Assembly (NCBI GenBank): GCA_026419785.1
Contig: JAODTK010005521.1
Location: forward strand, 62,001 to 126,000
DNA length: 64,000 nt
Reading direction: 5' to 3'
Source of the DNA: Sclerodactyla briareus
Taxonomy: Eukaryota; Echinodermata; Holothuroidea; Dendrochirotida; Sclerodactylidae
Shown: positions 53,392-64,000 of the stretch, in pieces
Layout: every line of letters starts with the position of its first letter
Numbering within the stretch: the stretch's first letter is position 1
Translations under genes and position numbers: made by a program
The notes under the pieces: generated by a model
What the model saw: the letters and a program-made list of their open reading frames with translations, nothing else
What the model was told of the DNA's origin: nothing
Databases searched by the model: none

Positions 53392-55340
53392 TCGCTGGTT
53401 CAGAAAATATATTGCGAGCGCGGATCCCAAGCCCCAGATTTTCACGAAATAAGTCAAGAGAGGACAGTGAGTTTTATCGTTCATTTCGCCTTGTAGGTGT
53501 AAGAGACAGGTCGTTGTGCTTAAAAACAACCATCACTGGGAAAAGCGAGAGCCTGGGTATTGAGGCGAAATAATTGCTCGGTTAACATAAAAAGCAAAGA
53601 TGAAACAATATTTTAAAAAAATATCATTAACTAATAATTCAACTCTCCATTCAGAGCGGTCGGTAGAAGACGGCGCACTTTAAAACTCACAGTTGGTGAG
53701 CTGCGTCGTGTTTCTGGGCACTTATCCATGAACGTCATGATTGTCATTTCCTGGTTTTTTATGTGCGATATTCTAATTGATATTAAGAGTCCGGGCCAAC
53801 TTTTGGATTACAGGGCAGGAAATTTCCACAGAGTTTGTGCCTCATCTGTTTATACAGAGTAAATCCGTGTAATCAATACTGATCACTGAATTATCGACAA
53901 ATATCAAAAATATGTTTTAATCTTCACTTTAATTCACTGCGTTAAATGAGGAGATCCGTCATGGTCATGATTTGGCGAAGTGAGGCTTCAACAGCTGACC
54001 ACGTTTATTTTACTTTTTCGTCCGCCTCAAGTGACAAGCGGCTACAGCCCCACACGCTAATGAGATACGTATGCTATTTTACGCAGGTACAGGTGGCGCC
54101 AAATCACAATTACGATCGAGTGCAGACTATAAGAGGAGGATCCGATTATCATTCAGACGTGTTCAAGGACGCGAAACACTTGAGGCAACTGAAGATATTG
54201 ACATATAAAAACATTAAACTGGTTGATCAACTCAATAAGCAAGGAAAAGTACGAAGCTGGCCAGGTACTTCACCTTCTAGAGTATGCATACTAAATCAAG
54301 ACAATAGTGAGTGCCCAGTTTCGTATTTCTCAGCCCTGACGTAGGTGTTTTTCCCACAAGTGCCAATAAACGTATTTGGCTTCGAAATGGCTGCCTCTAA
54401 GGCGTGTACTGGCGAGTCCAACTGTTGGAGACCTATGGGTAGTAGTTAGGGTTGCGGATTTCCATTCCTACTACAGAAAATGAAAATCACATGGGCTTAC
54501 AGACGGGATTAACTCAAGGCTGGCAATCAGTTTTCACCTAGTTTTCATAACACATACTGACACTACAGGAAGTCAATCACGTCAAGGTACTACACGTGTA
54601 CAAGTACCCTCAGTCAATCTCTCATGGAGTTCTATAAACTGTTCTGTCGTTTGTTGCATCAAATATTATGTATACGCACGCTCAATTTTGAGACTCCTTC
54701 TAGTTTGATATCATTCCACATTCTAGTGGAGCACTGAATTGCCTCCCCACCCTACTGTATCGCCATCTCATCGAGGAGAACCTCGATATAATCTGAATCT
54801 AGCATATCTAACTGACCTTTGACACATATATTTAGTTTGAATTATGAACAGTCATTACCTACTCATTTTTTTTTATATGAATGTACCTATTCATCACTCT
54901 CCCGGCAAGATAGCCGACCTTAACACTGCACTTTCTGAGAATGAAGTGAGGCAATGCCTCCAGCGCAAACTGATGTGGGCGTGGTAATCTACATGCAGAC
55001 ATGCTACCCCTCGTTGTCCTCTGCTCTAATCCATAGTGCTGAGTAACATTTTCAAAGTCTCCCATCTCCCGAGGTGGGAAGCCTACGTTCCACTGATTGT
55101 TAGGCACTCCACCCGTATCCTCTTTTTGATAGCGCCCTCAATTAACCACAGATCCTGCGAACACTGTGAGGATTTAGTAATTATATATTACAGGGTAATA
55201 AATCGTCAATCGCTGCGAGTAATAAAATCGTGTTAAACCAACGTGAGAGAGAAATAAGGATTTCCGTTTACCCATAGGATGGCTTGAGATAAAGAGCATC
55301 GTTAACAGTTTCAAATCTGGCAATTAGAATACTCTATCTA
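53392..55340. other. Unassigned sequence, no recognisable gene
   Basis: A 132-codon frame from ATG at 53946 to 54344 (+) has a lysine-rich middle (KHLRQLKILTYKNIKLVDQL) but no family that I recognise. It is within the length expected by chance. Confidence 0.35.
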
Positions 55341-55379
55341 ATATGCATACATGAATACATGCATACATATATAACATAC

Positions 55380-55410
55380 ATATATCTATATATATATATA
55401 TATATATATA

Positions 55411-55469
<59 letters not shown>

Positions 55470-55514
55470 TATATATATATCTATATATATATATATATAG
55501 ATATATATATATAT
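55380..55514. repeat. (TA)n microsatellite on the 3' side of the Penelope-like element
   Basis: About 135 bp of TA dinucleotides is interrupted by TCTA and TAATA steps. It directly abuts the 3' end of the minus-strand element at 55515. Confidence 0.98.
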
Positions 55515-55560
55515 TACAAAACAAAGTTTCGAAAGGCACATCTTCCATCTTCAGGTGTAC
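55515..55560 (-). ncRNA. Hammerhead-ribozyme-like core at the Penelope-like element 3' end (candidate)
   Basis: On the minus strand CTGAAGA (55548-55554) fits the CUGANGA core. It is followed by T and a possible 5-bp stem II, GGAAG with CTTTC (one G-U pair), then GAAA (55527-55530). After that, AC, eight loop bases and GTA (55515-55517) would make a minimal 2-bp stem III and a cleavage site. The stem I strands do not pair well here, and an extra T sits before stem II, so activity is unlikely in this copy. Penelope-like elements are known to carry minimal hammerheads of this kind in their terminal repeats. Confidence 0.4.
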
Positions 55561-56791
55561 GATATAATGATAAATACTTAACTTCCTATTGCGGCGAAAT
55601 TACGAAAGCAGAACGAGTTACACACTACCCAACGGATAGCAAAGTGGAAATCGATCAGCTAACGAGTTCCAATAGGGGAAACTCGATTTGCTTATTTAAA
55701 CTAGGTTTTTGAGAAATTATGCGAATGCTTTTCTTTAGTCTAGTTGCATTTTTGGTGGGAGCAGATGAATCTATTATACGAAGCATTCGGGAGCAACTGA
55801 CATGCAAAGTGGGGCAACTACTGATGTGCTTGTAAATTTGCGAGGCTTTGTCCCTGTGTAGGTGTTCGTGTATCTTAGTGGTCAAATGGCGATGGGTTCC
55901 AACAATATAACAAACATTACAGTTTGCACAATTGAACTTATAGACTACATGGGATCGAACACCATAGCACTGTGCATATTACCTATTTTAAAACAGGTGA
56001 AGATGAGTTTAACATCAACGTCATTGCAGTAAACACGAATCAAATCTCCAAGTTTAGATGGGCATGTTTAGCGGGTGTTTCCCAAAAAGGGAATTTTGAA
56101 ATAGCGAACAGTGGAGTTGTGGTATTCTCAAGTGGCCCCACCTTACTGGTGATAATAATATTTAACAATTTTGTCCATAAGATAGTCCTGGGAAATTGCT
56201 TTCTACAAGGGTAGAAAAATGCGTTTGAGGTCTTGTCAAATCCTATCCAGGTAATATTTATTCTGTGGGTTCGGTCTACCAAACACCTGACCAAACCAGT
56301 TTTGTAAGAAAAGGAATAAAACTGGAAAAGTTAATTAGCAATCCAGTGATAACTGGGCTTATGAATAGATTGACGTGATGCAATGATCATATTACATACG
56401 AAAATATCTAGGAAAGGCACTTGTGTTGTTTTACTAAGGAATCTTATAGCTTGTTCTTCATTCCTGAAAAGACAAAACATCATCAACATACCTACGATAA
56501 TACACCAGGGAACAGGAGGGGGGTGTTGGCAAACCATCCATCCCATTGTTTCCCATTGTTTCTCCAAATACCCATAACAGGTTGGCAAGTACAGGACCAA
56601 AAGTGACCCCATAGCAACCCCATCAAGTGATCGTATATTTCCCATCAAACAGGAAGTAAGTTTGGGGGTCGCAAATAGGAAGAGTTTCTTAAGATCTTTT
56701 CTATTGATTTTAATGCCAGGGTCATTGTTGAGAATAGCTTCAACAGTGAAAGGTGAAAGAGTCCCGGATGCTGAGTTTGGTACAGAATCTT
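55515..56791 (-). mobile_element. 5'-truncated Penelope-like retroelement (RT palm to GIY-YIG endonuclease)
   Basis: On the minus strand, from high to low coordinates, the translation follows Penelope-like elements. NRKDLKKLFLFATPK leads to DGVAMGS (56604-56624). Next come VYYRRYVDDVLSFQE, with the YVDD catalytic codons at 56479-56490, and VPFLDIFVCN. DRTHRINITWIGFDKT (about 56270) precedes a decayed connector (FPFLGNTSK-like, then DLIRVYCNDVDVKLIF). The GIY-YIG endonuclease reads HVVYKFNCANCNVCYIV then RHLTTKIHEHLHRDKAS (about 55960-55850). The last frame closes with a stop at 55655. YVDD, PFLDI and GIY-YIG sit in three frames joined by frameshifts, so the copy is dead. The N-terminal half is missing: the element begins mid-RT exactly at a TA microsatellite. 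The 3' UTR (55654-55515) ends at another TA array. Penelope-like elements are a distinct retroelement class with telomerase-related RTs. Confidence 0.85.
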
Positions 56792-56894
56792 CTATATATA
56801 ATATATATATATATATTATATATATAATATATATATATATCTATATATATATATATATTATATATATATATAATATATATATATATATCTATAT

Positions 56895-56939
<45 letters not shown>

Positions 56940-56940
56940 T
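56792..56940. repeat. (TA)n microsatellite on the 5' side of the Penelope-like element
   Basis: About 149 bp of TA dinucleotides with TAATA and TCTA interruptions, of the same make-up as the array at 55380-55514. Confidence 0.98.
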
Positions 56941-58124
56941 ATTGCCAATCTCCCGCCTACTCTTTTCGAATATTGGTATATGGTAAAGAGAGCAGTTTCT
57001 TCACACAAGTTATTCTGAGAATATCAGATACGTTTTAATTTTTTATTAACGTCGTCTGGGTAGGCCTATGTATCAGTATTTCTGAAGGCATTCAAGTTGA
57101 ATGATTAGTAAGATGTTTGCTAAAATATGTAGTGTGCGACTATTTATTCATTTAGGTTTTGAATGATCTGTTCAGCTTGGTTGCTGCGCGTAATAATTTC
57201 GAAAATGGAGCAGCAGAATTAACTTGATTATTTAGTCACTATCTCTTTCGCGCACGGTTGCTACTTGATAGGTCGATAACAGTGCATCGGAATACCAGTC
57301 GCGCTCAAATATTGGGTTCGGACGGACGCAATGCATTTCGTCCCCTTAACCGAAATATTGGGGGACGCCGCCCCCTGCCCCCCGATAATCGCCGCCCATG
57401 GCTGTGACTGCATGAATTTTTTTGTCATACTAACAGGTTAATGATGATCTCCAGGTATGGACGTATGGTTAAATTCCTCCAACTCACTTAATATTTACTC
57501 ATTCTCTCCATCGGCGTAATTGGATTATTTTGACAGGTGGCTTCTGAGACATTTTCGTCTTGTGTCACGATTTTCCTCGAATTCCAGGGGCCATAGATGC
57601 TTCCTGGAGGAATCAGTGACTCTATACAAGGTCGAGTGGAATTGGACAAAATTTATACTATTTCCTAATCTGTTTGTCACACCGTTATATATAATGATAA
57701 CCTAGTTGGGTGAATTGTTCGAATAAATCCAACGTTAAACACATGCACATTAGTTATGTAATTGATGCCGGAGTATTGAAACAGATACATTCTATACAGA
57801 GGAGGTGAGTTACAACCGACGCTATTGAATAATGTGTTTTGAGATAGTTGTTTGGTAGAAATAGACTAAGGTTAATTTTTGTCTAGCTTGAACTGTGTTC
57901 GAGGTGAGAGATAATGGTCACTTTGTCGTGTGTCCCCCCCTCTTCTTTGTTGGCTGTCTACCCAGGCTGTGCATGAATTGTGCGATTTTGCAAAGTTGGC
58001 TTGATTTTCATGAAACCTATGATGGAAATGGTCTACTATTTTGTATGAAAGTTTGTCGTAATCTACTCCTGGTTGGGGAATACTAGGGTTAAATTCAGAA
58101 TCTCTGAAGGTCATAAAGTGTGTT
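56941..58124. other. Unassigned sequence, no recognisable gene
   Basis: The stretch 57350-57405 (ATTGGGGGACGCCGCCCCCTG and C-runs) resembles the G/C-rich dispersed repeat class but is too short to place. No exon was recognised. Confidence 0.4.
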
Positions 58125-58320
58125 CAATATGCATTGACATGTTCAAGAGGCGCCTTGATTTTATAATGGAACGAAGCCAGAGGGGTACAGTTGAAGATCC
58201 CACAACTGCCCTCTCTATCCTATTCAAATCCTCCTGACTTGTCGAACCCCAGCAGACTGGTCTGGCCGCATACTGTCGGTGTCTTACTCCCCTCTGCCTT
58301 ACTTCTCCAGGTTCCAATTA
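58125..58320 (-). mobile_element. Possible LINE reverse transcriptase C-terminal relic
   Basis: A 68-codon minus-strand frame contains YAARPVCWGSTSQEDLNRIE, close to the pattern YAS-x-x-WWG-x-TS-x-x-D-x-x-R-I/L-E that precedes the C-terminal arm of many LINE RTs. A short basic segment and MSMHIEHTL follow. About 30 residues match by eye, and no RT core is visible on either side. Confidence 0.35.
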
Positions 58321-59575
58321 ATTTGAATCGCCATCCAAGGCAGTTTTTGGAGCATATACATTTATAGGATATATATTATAAAACTCCCTTCCTTTAGCAG
58401 TGATTGTTGTGTATGTGTTGTTAACGATTGGTGAGATGTTTTGAGTAAGTGTGAGGAGTATAAATCGTTTATATTTCGTTACCCAATCATGATGATCAGC
58501 ATTTTACGATAGCGGAGGGTGGGGGACTGGGAGGATGACACATATTATCGCCCTAAACCTAACTTCCGAACGATAATCGATGTCTAATTGTACATGCCTC
58601 CGTTGTTCTTTTAAACCTCCTTCATTGCTATGAATAACCTTTGGTGCGATGCTCTACTATATAATTTTGCAAAAATTATTGAACGGACTGGAAAGGAGAA
58701 ATAGAATGTTCAATACAAATATTTTGTTGATCAATTTGCTGTCATAGATCCACGAACTGGAAAATTGAAATAATTTACTGCAACGTACATTTCCAAAGGC
58801 AACGACCACGTTTGCGATCAGGCTGGATCTTGTAGCACCATACATGCATTCAATTCTGTGAAAGAGCCTAATAGGCCCACTATAACTTTACTCATTAGTG
58901 TATTCATCTATGAACATAATTGTCTTTATTGGGTGCATGCATGCATACATACATACCTGTGTGAGTAAGAATTGTCCCTCAACTGCATAACGGGGCATTA
59001 CGTACTGTATGTCCAGCGTGATTCACAGAATTGGTAGCTTTTTCATCCTATTAGGATGCAATATTCGCCCTCATCAGGCAGAACAAGAAATAATAACGCA
59101 ACGTAGATTATCAGCTTCCCCCGATTGAATGACCTTCCTCGTTAATCCGTCCAGGGTCCATTAATTAATTGCTATGTGGAAAATGATGAGAACAAGGGTA
59201 ATATTTGGGATTGGTTGGCTGATAGGATTATTTATATTTCCCAACCCGAAGTATCCCCATCGGTCCTAATAATATTTGAGATCGGTAGTTAAGTTTATAT
59301 TGTAATCTCAAGTAAAACAATGCATCAAGCAGCATACGACACGGATCCTGTGTGGGTTTGAGGCCGGGGTTAGAGGTATCAAAACATCACCATGTCCTCA
59401 TACTGAACATCCATAACAAGAACTCGTCCCATCAAACGGGAAGAAAAAAGCAAGCCTCGCACATATCGCAATGACTAGACTATGCACTCCTTTGAAAGGA
59501 CCTATTAACGGTTTGTTCCACCAAGTCAATGAAGCGGATGTTCAAATTTTTTTCGAAAGGAGAAAAGTATTTTCC
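58321..59575. other. Unassigned sequence; small GCAT/CATA repeat and a palindrome
   Basis: GCATGCATGCATACATACATAC lies at about 58933-58956. CATCCTATTAGGATG at 59044-59058 is a near-perfect palindrome. It sits between GAAA and CTGATGA when read on the minus strand, a layout like the 3' signature of Penelope-type elements, but no element body is present. No gene was recognised. Confidence 0.4.
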
Positions 59576-59583
59576 ATGAAGCT

Positions 59584-59690
59584 ACTTACTACTTCTACTA
59601 CTAATACTACTAATACTAATACTATACTAATATTACAATACAAATGATAAAATAATAATAATAATACTAATAATAATATAATAATAACTC
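59584..59690. repeat. Compound (ACT)n/(AAT)n microsatellite
   Basis: About 105 bp of trinucleotides passes from ACT-rich to AAT-rich, with a non-repeat link near 59630-59650. Confidence 0.9.
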
Positions 59691-60329
59691 CGCAGTCCAA
59701 CTCCAGTAATAAACACGGCAGATTGAACAATGTTCAATGAAACCTATAGGCAGATGTGGGGGAGAGTACGAAGTGTGTATACAGGGACCAACCCACAATA
59801 CCAGACAAACAGGAGACGTAGGCGATTCTCCCGACTTGTGAGAGCTCATGATAAATCTGTGAAATCCAATTATCATTTCGTTCGACCAGTATAGATTTGA
59901 TTTCAGATGGATTTCAACGTTCTGTAAAACTTCAAAAGTCATTCAAACTCCAAATTATCTCGAAAATAGTGGAAAATCATCAATCCTCCAATCAAAGGGG
60001 CAGTGTGACTGATTACACAATAGCACTATCACTTGGTTGTGTTTGTAATGACCAAATGTCTGTAAATGAAAGTGGAGATGGAAAGGAAAGTGCCCAAAAT
60101 GGCACTTATTTCTCTAATTAAAACGAATTTGATTTCTCCGTCTAATTTGTGAGGAGGGAAACGTGCGTGTTGGAGGGATTAATTTAACTTGTGTAAATTT
60201 GAACGCGTCCAATCTTTCCATCTCGAGGATGGTATATTTCGAAAAGGAATCAGACGGGCCACGGCTAACGCACACGTAAAATGCGCACACGCGACACTAA
60301 CGCACCACACACGCTGGGCGGCGATCACT
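59691..60329. other. Unassigned sequence, no recognisable gene
   Basis: No recognisable exon or repeat was seen. Confidence 0.4.
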
Positions 60330-60367
60330 GGGGGGGGGGGGGGGGAGGGGGGTAGGGGGACGGGGGG
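60330..60367. repeat. G-rich tract with a 16-nt poly(G)
   Basis: Sixteen G residues (60330-60345) are followed by four further G blocks separated by single A or T bases. The tract can form G-quadruplexes and sits in a GC-rich pocket starting at about 60255. Confidence 0.95.
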
Positions 60368-61339
60368 AATTCCACACCAGTATTTTTGGTGGGGGTGACA
60401 TAATATCAAAAGTCCCCCCAGTATTTTGCGGGCTGGTGAGAAATCCTATAGCGTATGGATAGTACTGCATAAAACAAGGGTCTAACTCATATTTCTTATC
60501 AGATTGCTTAAATTTATGTGGAGAGAGCCGAAAAGCAAAAAAAATTCGCGCTGCGGCCCTGTATTTGTCTTTTGCCGTACATGTTTAATACAGTAGGCCC
60601 ATAGACTTTTTCGAAATAGCTTCTCGCAATTGTTGTGTCTGCTTATGGGGGAAAAGTAGGCAATCTATGGAAGGCCAAATAGGAATTTCAGCGGATAAAA
60701 TGATTTTTCAGTCGAGAATAGCACAGTTTAGTCAGATCTGTCACGAAATTTTAAAAAAAAAAGTGGATCGCGACAACATACTAAATTGAGAGAATAGGCG
60801 GTCATCTTCAACTGAGGTGAACATATGGGTATGCCACAAGGAGATTTTGGTTTGAGACAGGGTTCATGTGCACCCCTCCCTACACAATAATATGGAAACC
60901 ACTTGCCATTTTCTTAACACACAACCCATAGCTAGAGTTTAGTCTCACTTCTGATCCTTTGTTCAGACTGCTGGCTTGCAGCGTGTATACGTGCTGTTTT
61001 TTTAATAGAATATGGAAGCTATATGCAACGAAAAACAATAGCGGCAGGGATGTTCACATCACTATGCATTGAGGTTCACGTGATTGACGCATGACACTAT
61101 AAAGGCGCGATGCGGTGCGGAACAATTCTGAGGACCATGAACATTTTGAACGAAAATTTGGACGGAAACAAATTGAACAAATGACCCGAAGTTACTGCTG
61201 ACTGGCTCAATTCCTTAATCAAATGCCCGCCGAAAAGTGCATACAGTTTCCCATGACAGTGATGTTCAACAAAATTTTTAAGATGCGGGGGTAACCCAAC
61301 CAATGGAAAGGGTCGAGCGATGGAAAAAAAGACCTCTAA
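60368..61339. other. Unassigned sequence, no recognisable gene
   Basis: Bases 60405-60455 (CCCCCCAGTATTTTGCGGG and following) loosely resemble the dispersed G/C-rich repeat class. Nothing else was recognised. Confidence 0.4.
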
Positions 61340-62285
61340 AATAGGGGCTAGGAATGGAGGCCACGATTGAAGTAATTGTAAGAAGTAAACATCGATCAGT
61401 GTTTCAGAAATTTATTGTCAATTTCAGTGATTATGCTTACGGCCATAAGCCCCAGGAGGGCGCTCTCTGCAAATCTGAGTTCGGGGAAGGGGGGGGCGGG
61501 GGGCTGTAAGACCCGTCTTGTACGCACGCATAACCTGTTGGTGGCGCGAATTGTAATGAAGAAAAACAGATCAGTCTTAAGAGCGTTCTGAGATATAAAA
61601 TGTCGGAAATTATGTCCAATTCGGGATGTTGCTTACTGTCACGAGACCCGGGAAGTCCCGTTTCCGGCAATCTGGGGGGTTCGTAAGTCTCAAAATTTCC
61701 TTGTACCCTACGCGTCCACTGATGGTGGCCCGTACTGTAAGGACTTAACCAATCGATCAGTCCTTCGAGACGTTCCGCAATATAATTTTTTATGCAATTT
61801 ATGCCAGTTTTTGGGTGGTGATAATTGCACATACGTACAGGGGGTGCCGTTTCCTGCAATTGGAGGGGGGGGGGCGGGGTATTAAAACGAGAATTTTCCT
61901 GGTACCCTACGCCGCCACTGATGTGCCCGAATTGTTAGGAATAAACACTCGAACATGTCCATCAGAAGTTTTTGAGATTATAATTTCTGAAAAATATTGC
62001 AAATTTAGGGGACTGCGTACTGCCATCGGATCGGAAAGTGCCCCGTTTCTGCATCAGGGGGCAACCGATGGGCATGACCGAATGTACGGAATAACCATTG
62101 GATCAGTTTCTTCAAAAAAATTCTTGAAAAAAAATCGAGAATTGATTGCCAATTTTAGGTTGTTTCTTATTCCCTATGGTCCGGAAAGTGGTTGTTTCCT
62201 TGCCAATTTGGGGGCTCTGTAAAACGAGAAATTATCTTGTATGTGATACGCGCCAGCCAATGGTGTGGCGCTCCGCTTAGATGTG
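61340..62285 (+). repeat. Degenerate tandem array, ~190-196-bp units
   Basis: Unit joints lie at about 61427, 61623, 61813, 62008 and 62158, just after phrases such as TTTCTGAAAAATATTGCAAAT then TTA. A partial unit precedes 61427. Each unit runs through a CCGTTTC(C/T)G-CAAT(C/T)-GGGGG core, then an AAAATTTCCTTGTACCCTACG-type block (trimmed), CCACTGATGGTGGC-CG and an AT-rich end. Unit 4 lacks about 45 bp around the second block. Similarity between units is low, so the array is old. Open frames crossing it (140 codons on -, 135 on +) are artefacts of the repeats. One monomer also lies at 28485-28560. Confidence 0.85.
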
Positions 62286-63424
62286 ACCAACCTCATATGT
62301 ATTCCCCCCCCCTACTCCCCAATATTTGACACAGATCGCAGCCCCTGCACAAACGGACGGGCACCTCCTTTACTGCACTCTCATGCTCGGACCCACTAGC
62401 ACGAATGGGTTATGTACCAAAAACAGTATCTCTCGATGAATCCACTCACCCACCCCACTTGGTACAATAGTAACCGTGGGGGTGACCAGCAACAGTTGAT
62501 ATAGGCGGAAATGGCATCTGAAATATCGTCTAGCTCTTGCGGATCGAAGAGATAATGATATTGAACTCATGTTCAATAAAGGGAAAACGAAAACTTTCAG
62601 GAGGGGGACACATAGAGCGACTGGATAAGTGACTTCCGAGACCACGAGAACAACCACAATAAATAACAACTAAACTAATAAAATGGCGGTGCTGCTTTGA
62701 AAAGTCTGGTGTCTAACTGGAAAAAACACCGGCCCCCGACCAAGAAGTTCAGGATGAAGAAGCTAATATCCACGGATGAGAAGGCCGCGGATAATTGAAG
62801 AGTCCCTATATGGTGATAAACGCTATGATAGTGAGAGTTCGTTCATCGTCATAATCATCATTATCATCTAACATCTTATCTGCATTTTGTTTTTCAATGC
62901 CCATAAGTGAATGACAGATGGCGGTTCCACAGCTTTATTGAATGACTGTAATGCGTGAAATTAAACTCCGATTTCTCTAATTTCCATATAATTACTATTC
63001 TGCGTGACAAACGCCTCTTACAGTTCAATAATGAGGAAACTAGCAGATTTCCTTTCCACGGTATTTAAAAATCGCCGGTAATTAGAGATATACGTCGAGA
63101 AATTCTCGATTCCACTTCAGTAGCATATTAGGTTAACAAACTCTGGCTTCTTATAAACAATATCGTCTTACGTGGAAAGTTTGGTGTCCTCGGTTAATAG
63201 AATTAATTTGGAATCTCGAAATTCATAACAGCTTTATCCAAACTTCACATAACACTTTTCAGATGAGTAAATATGTAATTTTCGATTAACTCAATTTTGA
63301 TTTATAAACTCATATAATTGTTAATTAAGGTATGGTCAATTATGAGGATACTAGAAGAAGAATTAGCACAAGCGGGGTCGATGAGTTGTCGATTGTTTTG
63401 TCTCTGTTGAACAAGAAACAATCA
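62286..63424. other. Unassigned sequence, no recognisable gene
   Basis: A 99-codon minus frame (62370-62669) starts with a hydrophobic stretch but has no recognisable family. Nothing else was seen. Confidence 0.4.
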
Positions 63425-63425
63425 T

Positions 63426-63450
63426 AATTAATAATAATAATAATAAAATA

Positions 63451-63482
<32 letters not shown>

Positions 63483-63531
63483 TAAAATCAAATGAATATA
63501 ATAATAATAATACATGATAATAATAATAATA
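63426..63531. repeat. (TAA)n microsatellite, imperfect
   Basis: About 105 bp of TAA/ATA trinucleotides, interrupted at about 63482-63500. Confidence 0.97.
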
Positions 63532-63587
63532 ATTTTGTACTACAATCTAAACGGACTACTTAATCCTATCCAGCACTACTTACTTCT

Positions 63588-63645
63588 GCACGCTCTACTA
63601 CAACTACTACTACTACTTTACTTCTATCTACTATCTACTACTTCG
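63588..63645. repeat. (CTA)n microsatellite, imperfect
   Basis: CTACTAC-type trinucleotides with CTATCTA interruptions, about 50 bp after the TAA array. Confidence 0.85.
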
Positions 63646-64000
63646 AGTTCAGTTTTAACAACTGAAGTGTTTTTTGTACATGGATCGGTTTATAAATAGC
63701 TTTGCTTCTGTACGAGTACAGCAGCACAGATAATGTATTCGCCGAATCAGGTGAACCTTAAATGTGACTAAAATATGAGTATTACGTCAAACCATAAGCC
63801 GCCCCTCGCGTATCTTCTACGGATCAACAGTCCTCCCAGACTGGTTGCATCTGGTTGGCACTTTCTCTAGATCATCCGTAAGATGTTACCTTCTGGCGGA
63901 AGATGGCTACATGAGCCTCAAAACGTTGCACAATTTGATATGACTGTTTTCCCAGTAATACGGATGCACGTCCGATCATGAGTTGTTGTCGACACAAACA
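63646..64000. other. Unassigned sequence to the window end
   Basis: No recognisable exon or repeat was seen. Confidence 0.4.

Noticed and set aside
53946-54344. 132-codon ATG-initiated frame on +
   Set aside because: Lysine-rich but with no domain, no convincing splice boundaries and a chance-level length.
56662-56931. 89-codon + frame ending in Ile-Tyr repeats
   Set aside because: It is the antisense of the Penelope-like RT plus translated TA microsatellite.
61437-62222. 140-codon (-) and 135-codon (+) frames
   Set aside because: Both run through the degenerate 190-bp repeat units, so they are repeat artefacts.

Overview
The window reads as nuclear DNA of an animal, most likely a marine invertebrate. 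It is AT-rich (roughly 60% AT by eye). No reading frame exceeds about 141 codons, and I see no operon-like packing, rRNA gene or intact tRNA gene. The recognisable content is the debris of animal-type retroelements: non-LTR (LINE) fragments, one Penelope-like element and tRNA-headed SINE-like pieces. Around them lie microsatellites, satellite-like tandem arrays and many long G/C homopolymers. The phylum cannot be fixed from sequence alone.

Layout. At 0-10 kb there is the 3' end of a LINE with a CTAAA tail (1.6-2.2 kb), a diverged ~0.5 kb direct duplication (7.0-8.4 kb) and the best protein-coding candidate, a splice-bounded exon (9359-9609, +) whose translation reads like the first two thirds of a TIR domain. 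At 10-21 kb I find little beyond a TTA microsatellite and an AT-rich island. At 21.8-25.6 kb lie a LINE endonuclease fragment, a second copy of the CTAAA-tailed LINE 3' end and a ~0.6 kb hairpin-headed repeat with internal ~107-bp repeats. At 27.5-28.8 kb two ~90-bp direct repeats bracket a tRNA-like SINE head and one monomer of a dispersed G-rich repeat. At 33.5 kb there is a weak candidate last exon on the minus strand. At 35-36.1 kb lies a 3-copy ~355-bp tandem array. At 38.3-40.5 kb lies a nearly full-length reverse transcriptase region of a decayed LINE, interrupted by a 115-nt poly(T) run. It is followed at once by a 3-copy ~561-bp tandem array (40.7-42.4 kb).

The stretch 42.4-50.5 kb is almost featureless apart from a possible LINE C-terminal fragment at 44.3-44.6 kb. 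Then come a GATA array that may be a retroelement tail (50.5 kb), the C-terminus and hairpin tail of another LINE (51.4-51.7 kb) and a tRNA-like SINE on the minus strand (53.2-53.4 kb). A 5'-truncated Penelope-like element on the minus strand (55.5-56.8 kb) is bracketed by TA microsatellites, and its 3' end carries a hammerhead-ribozyme-like core. The last 3 kb hold a degenerate five-unit ~190-bp repeat array (61.4-62.3 kb) and TAA/CTA microsatellites.

No pathway or gene cluster can be reconstructed. Apart from the TIR-like exon, this looks like intergenic or intronic sequence shaped by retroelement decay and local tandem duplication. All calls rest on reading and translating by eye; no database search was possible.
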